Part shown: positions 9,130 through 17,368 of the stretch, piece by piece
How positions within the stretch are numbered: position 1 is the stretch's first letter
How the letters are laid out: each line of letters starts with the position of its first letter
DNA from: Nonomuraea pusilla
GTDB taxonomy: Bacteria; Actinomycetota; Actinomycetes; Streptosporangiales; Streptosporangiaceae
Reading direction: 5' to 3'
Length of the DNA: 64,000 nucleotides
NCBI RefSeq assembly: GCF_900109355.1
Contig: NZ_FOBF01000003.1
Span: 124,001 to 188,000 of the forward strand
Notes under the pieces: model-generated
Database searches by the model: none
The model's input: the letters and a program-made list of their open reading frames with translations, nothing else
Told to the model about the DNA's origin: nothing
Position numbers and translations under genes: made by a program

Positions 9130-10809
9130 ATGCGGGCTAATGACGAGGCGGCGGCGGCGCTGCAGGAGTACGCGGAGCTGTTCGCGCTGAGCGGCGGCGA
9201 CGCGTTCCGCGTGCGCAGCTACCAGAAGGCGGCCAAGGCGATCGCCGGGTTCCCCGACGACATCGCCGCCGTCGACGTGCGCGGCGTGCCGGGCGTGGGC
9301 GAGGCCATCGCCAAGAAGATGGAGGAGTTCCTCCAGCGCGGCAGCTTCCGCCAGCTCGACGACCTGCGGGCGCGGGTGCCCGAGGGGGTGCGGCGGCTCA
9401 CCAGGGTCCCCTCGCTCGGGCCGAAGACGGCCATCATGCTGTACGAGGAGTTCGGCATCGACTCCACGTCGGCGCTGGGCGAGGCCATCGCCTCCGGGCG
9501 GCTCGACGGCGTCAAGGGGCTCGGCCCCAAGACCCTGGCGAACCTGCTCAAGGGCATCGAGCAGCTCGAACAGTCGAGCCGCAGGGTCCACATCGGCATC
9601 GCCACCGCCCTGGCCGAGCAGGTCATGGCCTCCCTGCGGGCCGAGCGCATCGGCCACGCCGGGTCGCTGCGGCGCATGAAGGACACCATCGGCGACATCG
9701 ACATCCTCGCCGTGGCCCCGCCGTCGATCATGGCCGACTTCCGCGCGCAGCCGTACGTCGCCGAGGTCATCGCGGCCGGCGACAAGAAGACGTCCGTCCG
9801 CACCACCTCCGGCGTCCAGGTCGACCTGCGGGTGGTGCCCGCCGGGTCGTGGGGCGCGGCCATGCAGTACTTCACCGGCTCCAAGGAGCACAACGTCGCG
9901 GTCAGGGAGCTGGCGGTCAAGAAGGGCTGGAAGCTCTCCGAGTACGGCCTGTTCGACGGCGACCGGGTGATCGCGGCCGAGTCGGAGGAGGACATCTACG
10001 ACGCGCTCGGCATGCAGTACGTCCCGCCGCCGCTGCGCCAGGGCGGCGACGAGGTGCGGGCGGCGCTGCGCGGCGAACTGCCCGACCTGGTCGAGCTGTC
10101 CGACCTCAAGGGCGACCTGCACACGCACACCGACCTGACCGACGGCATCGCCACGCTCGAGGACATGGTGGCCGCCGCCCACGCGCGCGGCTACGCGTAC
10201 TACGCCGTCACCGACCACGCCCCCGACCTGACGATGCAGCGCATGACCCTCGACAAGGCGCTGGAGCAGCGGGAACGCCTGGCGCGCCTGCAGGAGAGGT
10301 ATCCGGGCATGCGCCTGCTGCACGGCACCGAGCTCAACATCGCGCCCGACGGCTCCGTCGACTGGCCCGAGGAGGTCCTGCGCGGCTTCGACGTCTGCGT
10401 GGCCTCGGTGCACTCGCACTTCACGATGTCGCGCGACGAGATGACCCGCAGGTTCATCGCGGCCTGCGAGAACCCGTACGTCGACGTCATCGGCCACCCC
10501 ACCACCAGGAAGATCGGCAAGCGGGCCGGCGTCGACGCCGACTGGGACGCCGTCTTCCGCGCCGCCGCGCGCACCGGCACGGCCCTGGAGATCGACTCCT
10601 ACCCCGACCGGTCCGACCTGCCGTCCGACCTGGTGCGGCTGGCCAGGCACCACGGGGTGAAGTTCGCGATCGACAGCGACTCCCACGCCATCCCGCACCT
10701 GGAGCACCAGCGGTTCGGCATCGGCATCGCCCAGCGCGCCTGGCTGACCGCCGACGACGTCATCAACACCTGGCCCCTGCACCGCCTCCTGACCTTCCTC
10801 GGCCGCTGA
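9130..10809 (+). CDS. polX: DNA polymerase/3'-5' exonuclease PolX
   Basis: A 559-aa family X DNA polymerase fused to a PHP nuclease. Domains in order are an 8-kDa-like HhH region (about 1-150, with GVPGVGEAIAKKM and SLGPKTAIMLYEEF), a pol-beta palm with metal ligands D189 and D191 (IGDIDILAV) and VDLRVV as the third strand, then a PHP domain opening at about residue 327 (DLHTHTDLTDG, metal His331 and His333). PolX fills short gaps and trims 3' ends in base excision repair and end joining in the cytoplasm. Length is normal (about 570). The promoter is leaderless and no repair partner is adjacent. Confidence 0.94.
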   Translation: MRANDEAAAALQEYAELFALSGGDAFRVRSYQKAAKAIAGFPDDIAAVDVRGVPGVGEAIAKKMEEFLQRGSFRQLDDLRARVPEGVRRLTRVPSLGPKTAIMLYEEFGIDSTSALGEAIASGRLDGVKGLGPKTLANLLKGIEQLEQSSRRVHIGIATALAEQVMASLRAERIGHAGSLRRMKDTIGDIDILAVAPPSIMADFRAQPYVAEVIAAGDKKTSVRTTSGVQVDLRVVPAGSWGAAMQYFTGSKEHNVAVRELAVKKGWKLSEYGLFDGDRVIAAESEEDIYDALGMQYVPPPLRQGGDEVRAALRGELPDLVELSDLKGDLHTHTDLTDGIATLEDMVAAAHARGYAYYAVTDHAPDLTMQRMTLDKALEQRERLARLQERYPGMRLLHGTELNIAPDGSVDWPEEVLRGFDVCVASVHSHFTMSRDEMTRRFIAACENPYVDVIGHPTTRKIGKRAGVDADWDAVFRAAARTGTALEIDSYPDRSDLPSDLVRLARHHGVKFAIDSDSHAIPHLEHQRFGIGIAQRAWLTADDVINTWPLHRLLTFLGR

Positions 10810-10876
10810 CCGGCCGCCACCCCTGCCGCGCCGGGCAGCGGCGGGCAGGGCGGCGGAGCGTCAGGGGGGTGGGGCT

Positions 10877-11305
<429 letters not shown>

Positions 11306-11679
11306 GCCTCGCCGCTCCTGTCCTCACCCGCGGGTACCCGTGCGGCCGGGTACGTCCCTCTCTCGCCCGTGGAGGCCCGGACCGCCGTCGCGACGCTCTC
11401 GCCCGCTAACGCCCGGCCTCTTCCGCCCCGGTTTCCACGCCCGTGGACGCCCGCGGACGCCCGCGGCGGGCGGCGCCGCTCAGGAACGCCGAGGCTTCCG
11501 TGCCGTGGACGCCCGGAGCAGGCGGCACCGCCCGGCCTCCGGGGACCACCCTAGGCGGCCGCCCACAGCCCGGCCACGCGGCCCCCACCCGGCGGCGCGA
11601 GCTCAGGCGGTGCAGGCGACGTCGCGACGCACGCGGCCCCCACCCGCGACGGAGGTCCTGTCGAGCCGATCAAGAGCGG
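11306..11679. other. 374-bp gap without a convincing gene
   Basis: This stretch should hold the YkvA promoter. It contains several near-copies of GTGGACGCCCG (around 11440-11515) and the palindrome GGGTACCC near 11329. Short open frames exist but have no ribosome binding site, domain or coupling. I see no RNA gene. Confidence 0.5.
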
Positions 11680-11931
11680 TCAGTCGCCGCCGTCGCCATC
11701 TCCACCGAAGCCACTGTCGCCCCGGCTCCCCCCGTAGCCGGCGCCCCCCTCGGACTCCCGAAACTTCCTCAGGTGCCTTTCCAACTCCTGCTCCTGCCTC
11801 CGCTGGAACCGCCTCATGTACCTGTCCTTGTACCTGCTGCTGCTGCGGGGGGTGCCGCCGGAGCCACTGCCGGAGTCTTCCACTATCGCGACGACTACCA
11901 GGATGAGCGCCAGCAGGATAAGTACTTCCAC
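11680..11931 (-). CDS. Small single-pass membrane protein with charged, Gly/Ser-rich tail
   Basis: An 83-aa protein. A hydrophobic helix at residues 2-16 (EVLILLALILVVVAIV) is followed by a Gly/Ser linker. A strongly charged helical segment with repeated Arg/Gln/Glu (RYMRRFQRRQEQELERHL) comes next, and the tail is GYGGSRGDSGFGGDGD. The GTG start has a good AGGAGGA Shine-Dalgarno sequence 5-6 nt upstream, which argues for a real gene. No known domain was recognised. The charged helix may be a coiled coil on the cytoplasmic face. An inverted repeat upstream (11971-11998) may regulate it. Confidence 0.65.
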   Translation of the reverse strand: MEVLILLALILVVVAIVEDSGSGSGGTPRSSSRYKDRYMRRFQRRQEQELERHLRKFRESEGGAGYGGSRGDSGFGGDGDGGD

Positions 11932-11970
11932 AGTCCTCCTCCAGCCCCACGTCGGCGGTCTTGCACTGTC

Positions 11971-11998
11971 GGCATTCGCATCATCACACAGGAATGCC
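11971..11998 (-). promoter_or_regulatory. Inverted repeat GGCATTC-N14-GAATGCC upstream of the small membrane protein
   Basis: Perfect 7-bp arms (11971-11977 and 11992-11998) lie 40-67 bp upstream of the GTG. The region is less GC-rich than its surroundings, as promoters are. This is a candidate operator only. Confidence 0.35.
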
Positions 11999-12045
11999 TA
12001 GTCGTAGGGCTGGATTGTGCTCGACGGGGCAAACCCGGCGCGGGC

Positions 12046-12597
12046 TCAGGTGGTCCAGGCGGGGTCGCGGCCCACGAGGCCCAGCAGGCGGTCGAACGGG
12101 GGCGCGTCCTCCGCCACCGGCACCGGCGGGCCGAACGCGCCGCGCCGCCGGCCCATCTCGGCCATCTCGTCCGTGAACCGTTCGGCCCGCGCGACCGCCG
12201 CGGAGTCGGGCGCGTACTCCTGGCCGAGGGCCCTGGCCAGGTCCCAGCCGTGCACCACCATGTCGACCAGGTACATGTGGGCCAGCACCGTCATCGGCAG
12301 TCCCATGGCCGGGCCGGCGCCCTGCCACGCCTCGGGTCGCGCCCAGGCGGCCAGCGTGCGTTCCACGCGCTCGGGGAAGTCGCCCGCGTAGGGCCCCTGC
12401 TCCGTCCTCGGCCCCTGGCGCGCCAGCGACTCGAACAGCTCCGCCACCCACTCCAGATGGTTGATCAGGTCCTTGACGTCGAACGTCTCGCACGGCGTCG
12501 GGAGGCCGAGCTGCTCCTGCCGTACCTCCCGCACGAGCCCGGCCGTCCGTTCCGTGGCGCTCGTCATCAGCGGCATCATGTCGTCCATGTCGTCCAT
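12046..12597 (-). CDS. TIGR03086-like DinB/mycothiol-dependent maleylpyruvate-isomerase-fold protein
   Basis: A 183-aa four-helix metal-binding protein. The opening TAGLVREVRQEQLGLPTPCETFDVKDLINHLEW and the HMYLVDMVVHGWDLARAL helix carry the histidines typical of the DinB-like superfamily. In actinomycetes these often use mycothiol as co-substrate. The specific reaction is unknown. Its ATG at 12597 shares bases with the start called for the divergent AraC gene (CATG). An internal Met (12579 or 12567) may be the true start, because the leading MDDMDDMM is low-complexity. Confidence 0.78.
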   Translation of the reverse strand: MDDMDDMMPLMTSATERTAGLVREVRQEQLGLPTPCETFDVKDLINHLEWVAELFESLARQGPRTEQGPYAGDFPERVERTLAAWARPEAWQGAGPAMGLPMTVLAHMYLVDMVVHGWDLARALGQEYAPDSAAVARAERFTDEMAEMGRRRGAFGPPVPVAEDAPPFDRLLGLVGRDPAWTT

Positions 12598-13423
12598 GGC
12601 AGCCAGGGTGCCGCGCCCGCCCGATGCGCGGCTTGTAGAAACGCGACTGCGCGGCTGGATCGACCCGTACGCGGGGCTCGACGCCTTCGACTTCGCCCGG
12701 CTGGCGCCGTCGCCCGGCCTGGCCGCGTACGTGGACCACTTCTGGGTCGTCACCTGGACCGGCCTCGCCGAGCCGTACGAGCAGCGCATCGTCTCGCACC
12801 CCACCGTGAACATGACGATCACCGACGACTTCCACCGCGTCGCCGGGGTGATCAAGGGCGGGTTCTCGTACACGATGCGGGGCGGCGGCCGGGTGCTCGG
12901 CACGCGGTTCCGCCCCGGCGGCTTCAGGACGTTCCTCGGAGCCCCGGTGTCGCGGCTGACCGGCCGTTTCGTGGAGATCGGCGAGCTGTACGGCCCGGCG
13001 GGCGCCGCGCTGGTCGAACGGGTGCTGGCCGAGCCTGACGCGCGGACGGCGGTCGCGCTCGTCGAGGCGTTCCTGCTGGGTCTGGGGCCGCGGCGCGACC
13101 CCCTGGCGGAGGAGGCCGCGGCGCTGGTGGCGATGGCGGAGGGCGACGGGTCGCTGACCAGGGTCGGCGAGCTGGCCGCCCGGTCGGGGCGTTCCGTGCG
13201 CTCGCTGCAGCGGCTGTTCCGCGACTACGTCGGCGCCGGGCCGAAGTGGGTGATCCGCCGCTTCCGCCTGCACGAGGCCGCTGAGCGGGTGAGCCAGGGG
13301 CTCGACCTCGCCACGCTGGCCGCCGAGCTGGGCTACACCGACCAGGCCCACCTGACGCGCGACTTCACCGCCGCGATCGGCATGCCGCCCGCCGCGTACG
13401 CCAGGCTCAGCGCCCGCCCCTGA
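12596..13423 (+). CDS. AraC-family transcriptional regulator
   Basis: A 275-aa regulator. The N-terminal part (about 20-150) is a cupin-like sensor region with VDHFWVVTW, SHPTVNMTITDDF and GTRFRPGGFRTFL, as in DUF6597-type members. The C-terminal AraC double HTH covers about residues 180-275, with ELAARSGRSVRSLQRLFRDYVG and LAAELGYTDQAHLTRDF. It is divergent from the DinB-like gene with no intergenic space, so its target is probably that gene. ATG 12596 or GTG 12608 (MPRPPDAR) are both possible; the latter avoids overlapping starts. It ends against the SARP gene across a bidirectional hairpin. Confidence 0.87.
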   Translation: MAARVPRPPDARLVETRLRGWIDPYAGLDAFDFARLAPSPGLAAYVDHFWVVTWTGLAEPYEQRIVSHPTVNMTITDDFHRVAGVIKGGFSYTMRGGGRVLGTRFRPGGFRTFLGAPVSRLTGRFVEIGELYGPAGAALVERVLAEPDARTAVALVEAFLLGLGPRRDPLAEEAAALVAMAEGDGSLTRVGELAARSGRSVRSLQRLFRDYVGAGPKWVIRRFRLHEAAERVSQGLDLATLAAELGYTDQAHLTRDFTAAIGMPPAAYARLSARP

Positions 13424-13464
13424 CCGGGCCACCGGGCGCTCGGGACGGATCGCAGGCCCGGTCA
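13421..13464. terminator. Inverted repeat containing both convergent stop codons
   Basis: TGACCGGGCC (13421-13430) and GGCCCGGTCA (13455-13464) are perfect complements. The first begins with the AraC stop TGA and the second ends with the SARP-gene stop on the other strand. This is a compact bidirectional terminator candidate. Confidence 0.6.
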
Positions 13465-16400
13465 GGACGGCATGCCGAGGGATTCGAGGAGGCGGGCCGA
13501 CCTGGACGTCCAGTAGGCGGAGGAGAGGCGGGCGTGGGCGGCGTGGGCCTCGGCGGCGTGCGCGCGGGCCGCGTCGAGGTCTCCGGTGGCGCGGGCCAGC
13601 TCCGCCAGCACCAGGTGCGTCGAGCCCCAGCCTGCCGCCCCCATGCCGCCGACGACCAGGCGGGAGGCGTACGGCGCGAGCCTCGCGTACAGGGCGGCCG
13701 GGTCGGGGGTGCCGAGCTGGGCGGACACGTACCCCCAGACGGGCACCACGAGGTCGCTCGCCCAGTCCTCGCGGATCTCGGCGCCCCAGCGGCTCACCAG
13801 GTCGCGGGCGAGGGCGGTGTCGCCGGTGTCCAGGGCGGCGAGGACGGCGAGGGGACGCAGCGGCGCCATGTCGGGCCGGGCCGCCGCGCCGACGAGCCGG
13901 TCGAGGATCTCGCCCACGCGTCCCTGGGCGCGGCGGCAGGCGTACAGGGTGACGAGGTGCGGGAAGTCGAGGCCCCACATGCTGGACCCGCCGAGCAGGT
14001 CGCTGAACTCGGCGGCCAGCCGTTCGGCCTCCTCCCACTCGCCGCGCAGGGTCAGCCCGGCGGCCTCGGCGATCCTGACCATGGCGGCGAGCTCCGGGCG
14101 GCGGGCCTCCTCCAGCAGGCGGGCGCAGCGGTCGCGGTCGCGGTCCCAGGCGGCGAGGTCGCCGTCCCTGAGGAGGTGGGACATGCGGAACACGCGGGCC
14201 ACGATCTCGGCGGCGGCGGGCAGGCCGGGGATGGCGAGCATCTCCTCCCCGGCGGCCTGGCGTTCCCGTTCGCGCTGCGGCACCCAGGCGGCGATCACGT
14301 AGTTGTTGAGCACGCGGGCGAGGAGGGCGTGGTCGCCGACGCGGCGGGCGAGGGCGACGGCCTCGGCGGCGTGGCGCTCGCCCTCCTCGCGGCGGGGCGA
14401 GTAGTAGAGCTCGACGCCGAGCGTGCCGAGCAGGGCGGCCCGCTCCGCGTCCCCGAGCCTCGCCGCGCCCGCCCCTGCGCGCGGGCCGGGTTCCTCCGCT
14501 TCCGGGGCCGGGTCTTCCGGCTCGCTCAGGAGGTGCTCCAGGAGAGCGACCATGCGGTCGTCGACGACGCCGTAGCCGCGCCAGTTCCAGACGGCCATCT
14601 CGCCGAAGACGGTGATCGCGGCCACCAGGGCGTCGCGGTCGCCGATGGACGCGGCCAGGTCGATGGCCTCCTGCAGAGCGTCATGACCGCCCCGGACGTC
14701 GCCGACGGCCCGCAGCGCCCGGCCGCGCGCGACGAGCAGGCGGCAGCGGCGCGCCGGGTCGTCCTGACCGAGCGCCGCGACCGCCCTGCCCCAGAAGGCG
14801 GCGGCCTCGTCGTACGCGTGCTGGGCGGCCGAACGCCGCGCCGCCCGGACCGCGTACTCGACGGCCTTGGCGGCGCCGCCGACGCGGGCGGCCATGCCGA
14901 AGTGGTGGGCCAGCGCCGACGGTTCCGCGCCTGGGAACGCCTCCAGCGCCTCCCCTGCCCGCAGGTGGAGCGTGGCCCTGTCGAGGCGTCCGAGCTCGGC
15001 GTAGAGGGCGTCGCGGACGAGCGCGTGGGAGAAGCGGTAGTCGAACCCGTCGGGCACCTCGTGCAGCAGCCCGGTGGCGACGGCCGGTTCGAGGGCGGGG
15101 ACGAGCCGGTCGAGCGGCGTGGAGGTGGATCGTTCCAGCAGGTCGGCGGGCACGTCCTGGCCGAGGACGGCGGCGGCGCGAAGCAGGCTCCTGGTCTCCT
15201 TCGGCAGTCTGGCCACGCGGCGGCCGATGACCTCGCGCACCCCCTCGGGCACGCCGAGGGACGCCACGTCGAGCCGGTGCTCGCTGCCGAGGAGGCGTAC
15301 GAGCTCGGTGAGGTAGAACGGGTTGCCGCCGGTGCGCTCGCACAGGACCGCGGCCAGAGCGGTGTCGGCCTGGCCGGGGGCGGCCTGGTCAGGGCCGGTG
15401 AGCGAACCGCCGGCGAGGAAGGACGACACGTCCTGCACGGTGAACGGCGGCAGCGCCATGCGTTCCGTGCCGCGCTCCCTGGCCAGGACGCCGAGGGCGT
15501 CGCGGAGCTGGTCGGGGGCGTCGCCGGGCTCGGGGCGCATGGCGGCGAGGACCAGGACGGGGGCGCGGTGCAGCTCGGCGGCGGCGAACGAGAGCAGCCG
15601 CAGCGAGGAGGCGTCGGCCCAGTGCAGGTCGTCCAGGACGATCAGCGTGGGGGCGCCGGCGCCGACGAGACGTCGCACCACCCGCTCGTGCAACGCGAAC
15701 AACGCCTCCGCCGCCCCCCCGGACAGGGCCCCGCCGGACAGGGCCCCGCCGCCGGGCGGATCCGCCTCTGCCGTCCAGACCCCGCCCGGCCGCACCGCCC
15801 CCTCCGCCAGGTGCGGCCGCACCCCCGATTCCAGGTGCGGACGCACCCCGGGTTCCTGGTGTGGCCGCTCCCCGGATTCCAGGTGCGGACGCACCCCGGA
15901 TTCCAGGTGCGGACGCACCCCGGGTTCCTGGTGTGGCCGCTCCCCGGATTCCAGGTGCAGCCGCTCCCCGGATTCCTGGGGCGGGGGGCCGGTGAGTGCG
16001 GCCAGGGCGTCGGCGCCCAGCGTGCGCAGGACCTGGAGCCACGGCCAGAAGGCCGGCGCCCCGGCGTCCTCCGCGCAGCGGCCCCAGGCGACGGTGAACC
16101 CTTGGGCGGCCGCCTCGTCGGCCGCCGCCTGGGCGAGCCTGGTCTTGCCGATGCCGGCCTCGCCGGTCACCAGCAGCACCCCGCCCCGCCCGCGCCGGAC
16201 GTCGGCGAGACGCTCCCGCACCCGGCGGAGCTGCCCCTGCCGCGCGATGAGCCCATCGTGCGCGACGACCGCAGCCGATGCCGTCGCCGACGCCGTGGCC
16301 GACGCCGTGGCCGCCCCTGCCGTCCCGGCGGGCGTCGCGCGAACCGTGGGCGCCCCTGCTCCCCCGGCGGGCGTCCCTCCGAGGCCCGTGGGCGCCCCTG

Positions 16401-17232
16401 CGTCAGTCCCTGGCAGGGTGGTGGGAGCCGCTGCGGGGATCGTGAGCGCGCGCGGGGCGGGCGCGGGGAGCAGGGACGGGTCCTGGGTGAGGACGGAGTG
16501 TTCGAGGCGGCGCAGTTCCGGGCCGGGTTCGAGGCCGAGTTCCCCGGACAGCAGCCCGCGTACGCGGCGTAGCGCGCCGAGCGCGTCGGCCTGCCGGCCC
16601 GATCGGTAGAGGGCGAGGACGAGCAGCCCCCACATGCGTTCCCTGTACGGGTGTCGTTCGACGAGCCGTTCGAGGTCGGGGACGCACAGCCGGTGCTCGC
16701 CGAGGGCGATCCTGGCCTCGAAGCGGTCCTCGGTGGCGCAGGCGTGCACCTCGGCCAGGCGGGCGGTCACGGGGTGGGCGAAGTCGTACGCGGCGAACTC
16801 GGCGAGCGGGTCGCCCCGCCAGGTGGCGAGCGCCAGGTCGAGGAGTTCCGCGGCGCGGGCGTGGTCGCCGCGGCCGAGGGCGCGTCTGCCGTCCTCGGCC
16901 CCTGTGGTGAAGCGGACGAGGTCGACCTGTTCGGGCGCGACGGACAGCAGGTAGCCGGGCTCGCGGGTGAGCAGCACGGCGGGTGGGGTGCGGGGCGGCC
17001 GGCCGGGTTCGAGCGCCTTGCGGAGCTGGGCGATGTAGACCTGCAGGGATCCGGTGGCGCTGGCGGGCGGCTCGCCGGACCACAGCGCGTCGACGAGCCG
17101 GTCGAGGGACACGACGTGGCCGGGTTCGTGCGCCAGCAGGGCGAGCAGGGCACGCTGCTTGTGCGCCTTGATCTCGACGGGGCGCCCGCGTTCGTCGAGC
17201 ACCTCCATCGGTCCGAACAGGCGAAAGTCCAT
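13462..17232 (-). CDS. SARP/AfsR-like giant regulator: OmpR-type DNA-binding + BTAD + AAA ATPase + TPR-like
   Basis: A 1256-aa regulator. Residues 1-95 form an OmpR/SARP winged helix (MDFRLFGPMEVLDERGRPVE; LDRLVDALW). The BTAD covers about 100-250. An Ala/Thr/Gly-rich linker (260-322) precedes an STAND-type ATPase with Walker A GEAGIGKT (357-364) and Walker B LIVLDDLHWAD (530-540). A helical TPR-like half follows. Such proteins activate secondary metabolism or transport genes. Residues 420-475 are seven copies of an 8-aa repeat inserted between the Walker motifs. The start MDFRLFG (17232) has GGAGAG 4 nt upstream. It is divergent from a flavin oxidase, the likely direct target. Confidence 0.88.
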   Translation of the reverse strand: MDFRLFGPMEVLDERGRPVEIKAHKQRALLALLAHEPGHVVSLDRLVDALWSGEPPASATGSLQVYIAQLRKALEPGRPPRTPPAVLLTREPGYLLSVAPEQVDLVRFTTGAEDGRRALGRGDHARAAELLDLALATWRGDPLAEFAAYDFAHPVTARLAEVHACATEDRFEARIALGEHRLCVPDLERLVERHPYRERMWGLLVLALYRSGRQADALGALRRVRGLLSGELGLEPGPELRRLEHSVLTQDPSLLPAPAPRALTIPAAAPTTLPGTDAGAPTGLGGTPAGGAGAPTVRATPAGTAGAATASATASATASAAVVAHDGLIARQGQLRRVRERLADVRRGRGGVLLVTGEAGIGKTRLAQAAADEAAAQGFTVAWGRCAEDAGAPAFWPWLQVLRTLGADALAALTGPPPQESGERLHLESGERPHQEPGVRPHLESGVRPHLESGERPHQEPGVRPHLESGVRPHLAEGAVRPGGVWTAEADPPGGGALSGGALSGGAAEALFALHERVVRRLVGAGAPTLIVLDDLHWADASSLRLLSFAAAELHRAPVLVLAAMRPEPGDAPDQLRDALGVLARERGTERMALPPFTVQDVSSFLAGGSLTGPDQAAPGQADTALAAVLCERTGGNPFYLTELVRLLGSEHRLDVASLGVPEGVREVIGRRVARLPKETRSLLRAAAVLGQDVPADLLERSTSTPLDRLVPALEPAVATGLLHEVPDGFDYRFSHALVRDALYAELGRLDRATLHLRAGEALEAFPGAEPSALAHHFGMAARVGGAAKAVEYAVRAARRSAAQHAYDEAAAFWGRAVAALGQDDPARRCRLLVARGRALRAVGDVRGGHDALQEAIDLAASIGDRDALVAAITVFGEMAVWNWRGYGVVDDRMVALLEHLLSEPEDPAPEAEEPGPRAGAGAARLGDAERAALLGTLGVELYYSPRREEGERHAAEAVALARRVGDHALLARVLNNYVIAAWVPQRERERQAAGEEMLAIPGLPAAAEIVARVFRMSHLLRDGDLAAWDRDRDRCARLLEEARRPELAAMVRIAEAAGLTLRGEWEEAERLAAEFSDLLGGSSMWGLDFPHLVTLYACRRAQGRVGEILDRLVGAAARPDMAPLRPLAVLAALDTGDTALARDLVSRWGAEIREDWASDLVVPVWGYVSAQLGTPDPAALYARLAPYASRLVVGGMGAAGWGSTHLVLAELARATGDLDAARAHAAEAHAAHARLSSAYWTSRSARLLESLGMPS
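15808..15975 (-). repeat. In-frame 24-bp tandem repeat (7 units) inside the SARP ATPase
   Basis: Seven 24-bp units encode ESGERLHL, ESGERPHQ, EPGVRPHL, ESGVRPHL, ESGERPHQ, EPGVRPHL and ESGVRPHL. Units 2-4 and 5-7 form a 72-bp higher-order duplication. It lies between Walker A and Walker B, where homologues normally have a short variable loop. The frame is preserved throughout. Confidence 0.9.
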
Positions 17233-17313
17233 CCGCTCTCCACCACCGGGACAGGTCACGTCGTAGCGTACGGCCATTTGCCCACAAACCAGGCACAACT
17301 AAATCGCAGGTGG

Positions 17314-17323
17314 CGCTTAAGCG
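17314..17323. promoter_or_regulatory. Palindrome CGCTTAAGCG in the SARP/flavin-oxidase divergent promoter
   Basis: A perfect 10-bp palindrome lies within the 136-bp divergent gap and is flanked by GGCACA (17292-17297) and TGTGCC (17327-17332) as a wider inverted repeat. It is a candidate operator for the SARP-type regulator or another factor. SARPs usually prefer direct repeats, so the assignment is uncertain. Confidence 0.35.
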
Positions 17324-17368
17324 GCCTGTGCCAAGGTGGTCGCAGGAACCGATCAAGAGGGGGACGAC

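Noticed and set aside
11406..11588. Short minus-strand frame (60 codons) in the 374-bp gap
   Set aside because: Composition is Gly/Arg/Pro/Ala noise, there is no start signal, and no neighbouring gene is coupled to it.
15808..15975. CRISPR-like regularly spaced repeat
   Set aside because: Units are directly adjacent with no unique spacers and keep the reading frame of the SARP gene, so this is a coding tandem repeat.
13534..16572. Thousand-codon frame antisense to the SARP regulator
   Set aside because: No domain and composition bias typical of a GC-rich shadow frame; the opposite strand has unmistakable Walker and SARP motifs.
17336..17368. Upstream GTG start for the flavin oxidase
   Set aside because: The GTG at 17369 has a strong purine-rich ribosome site directly before it, and the added residues (MVAGTDQEGDD) simply translate that site.
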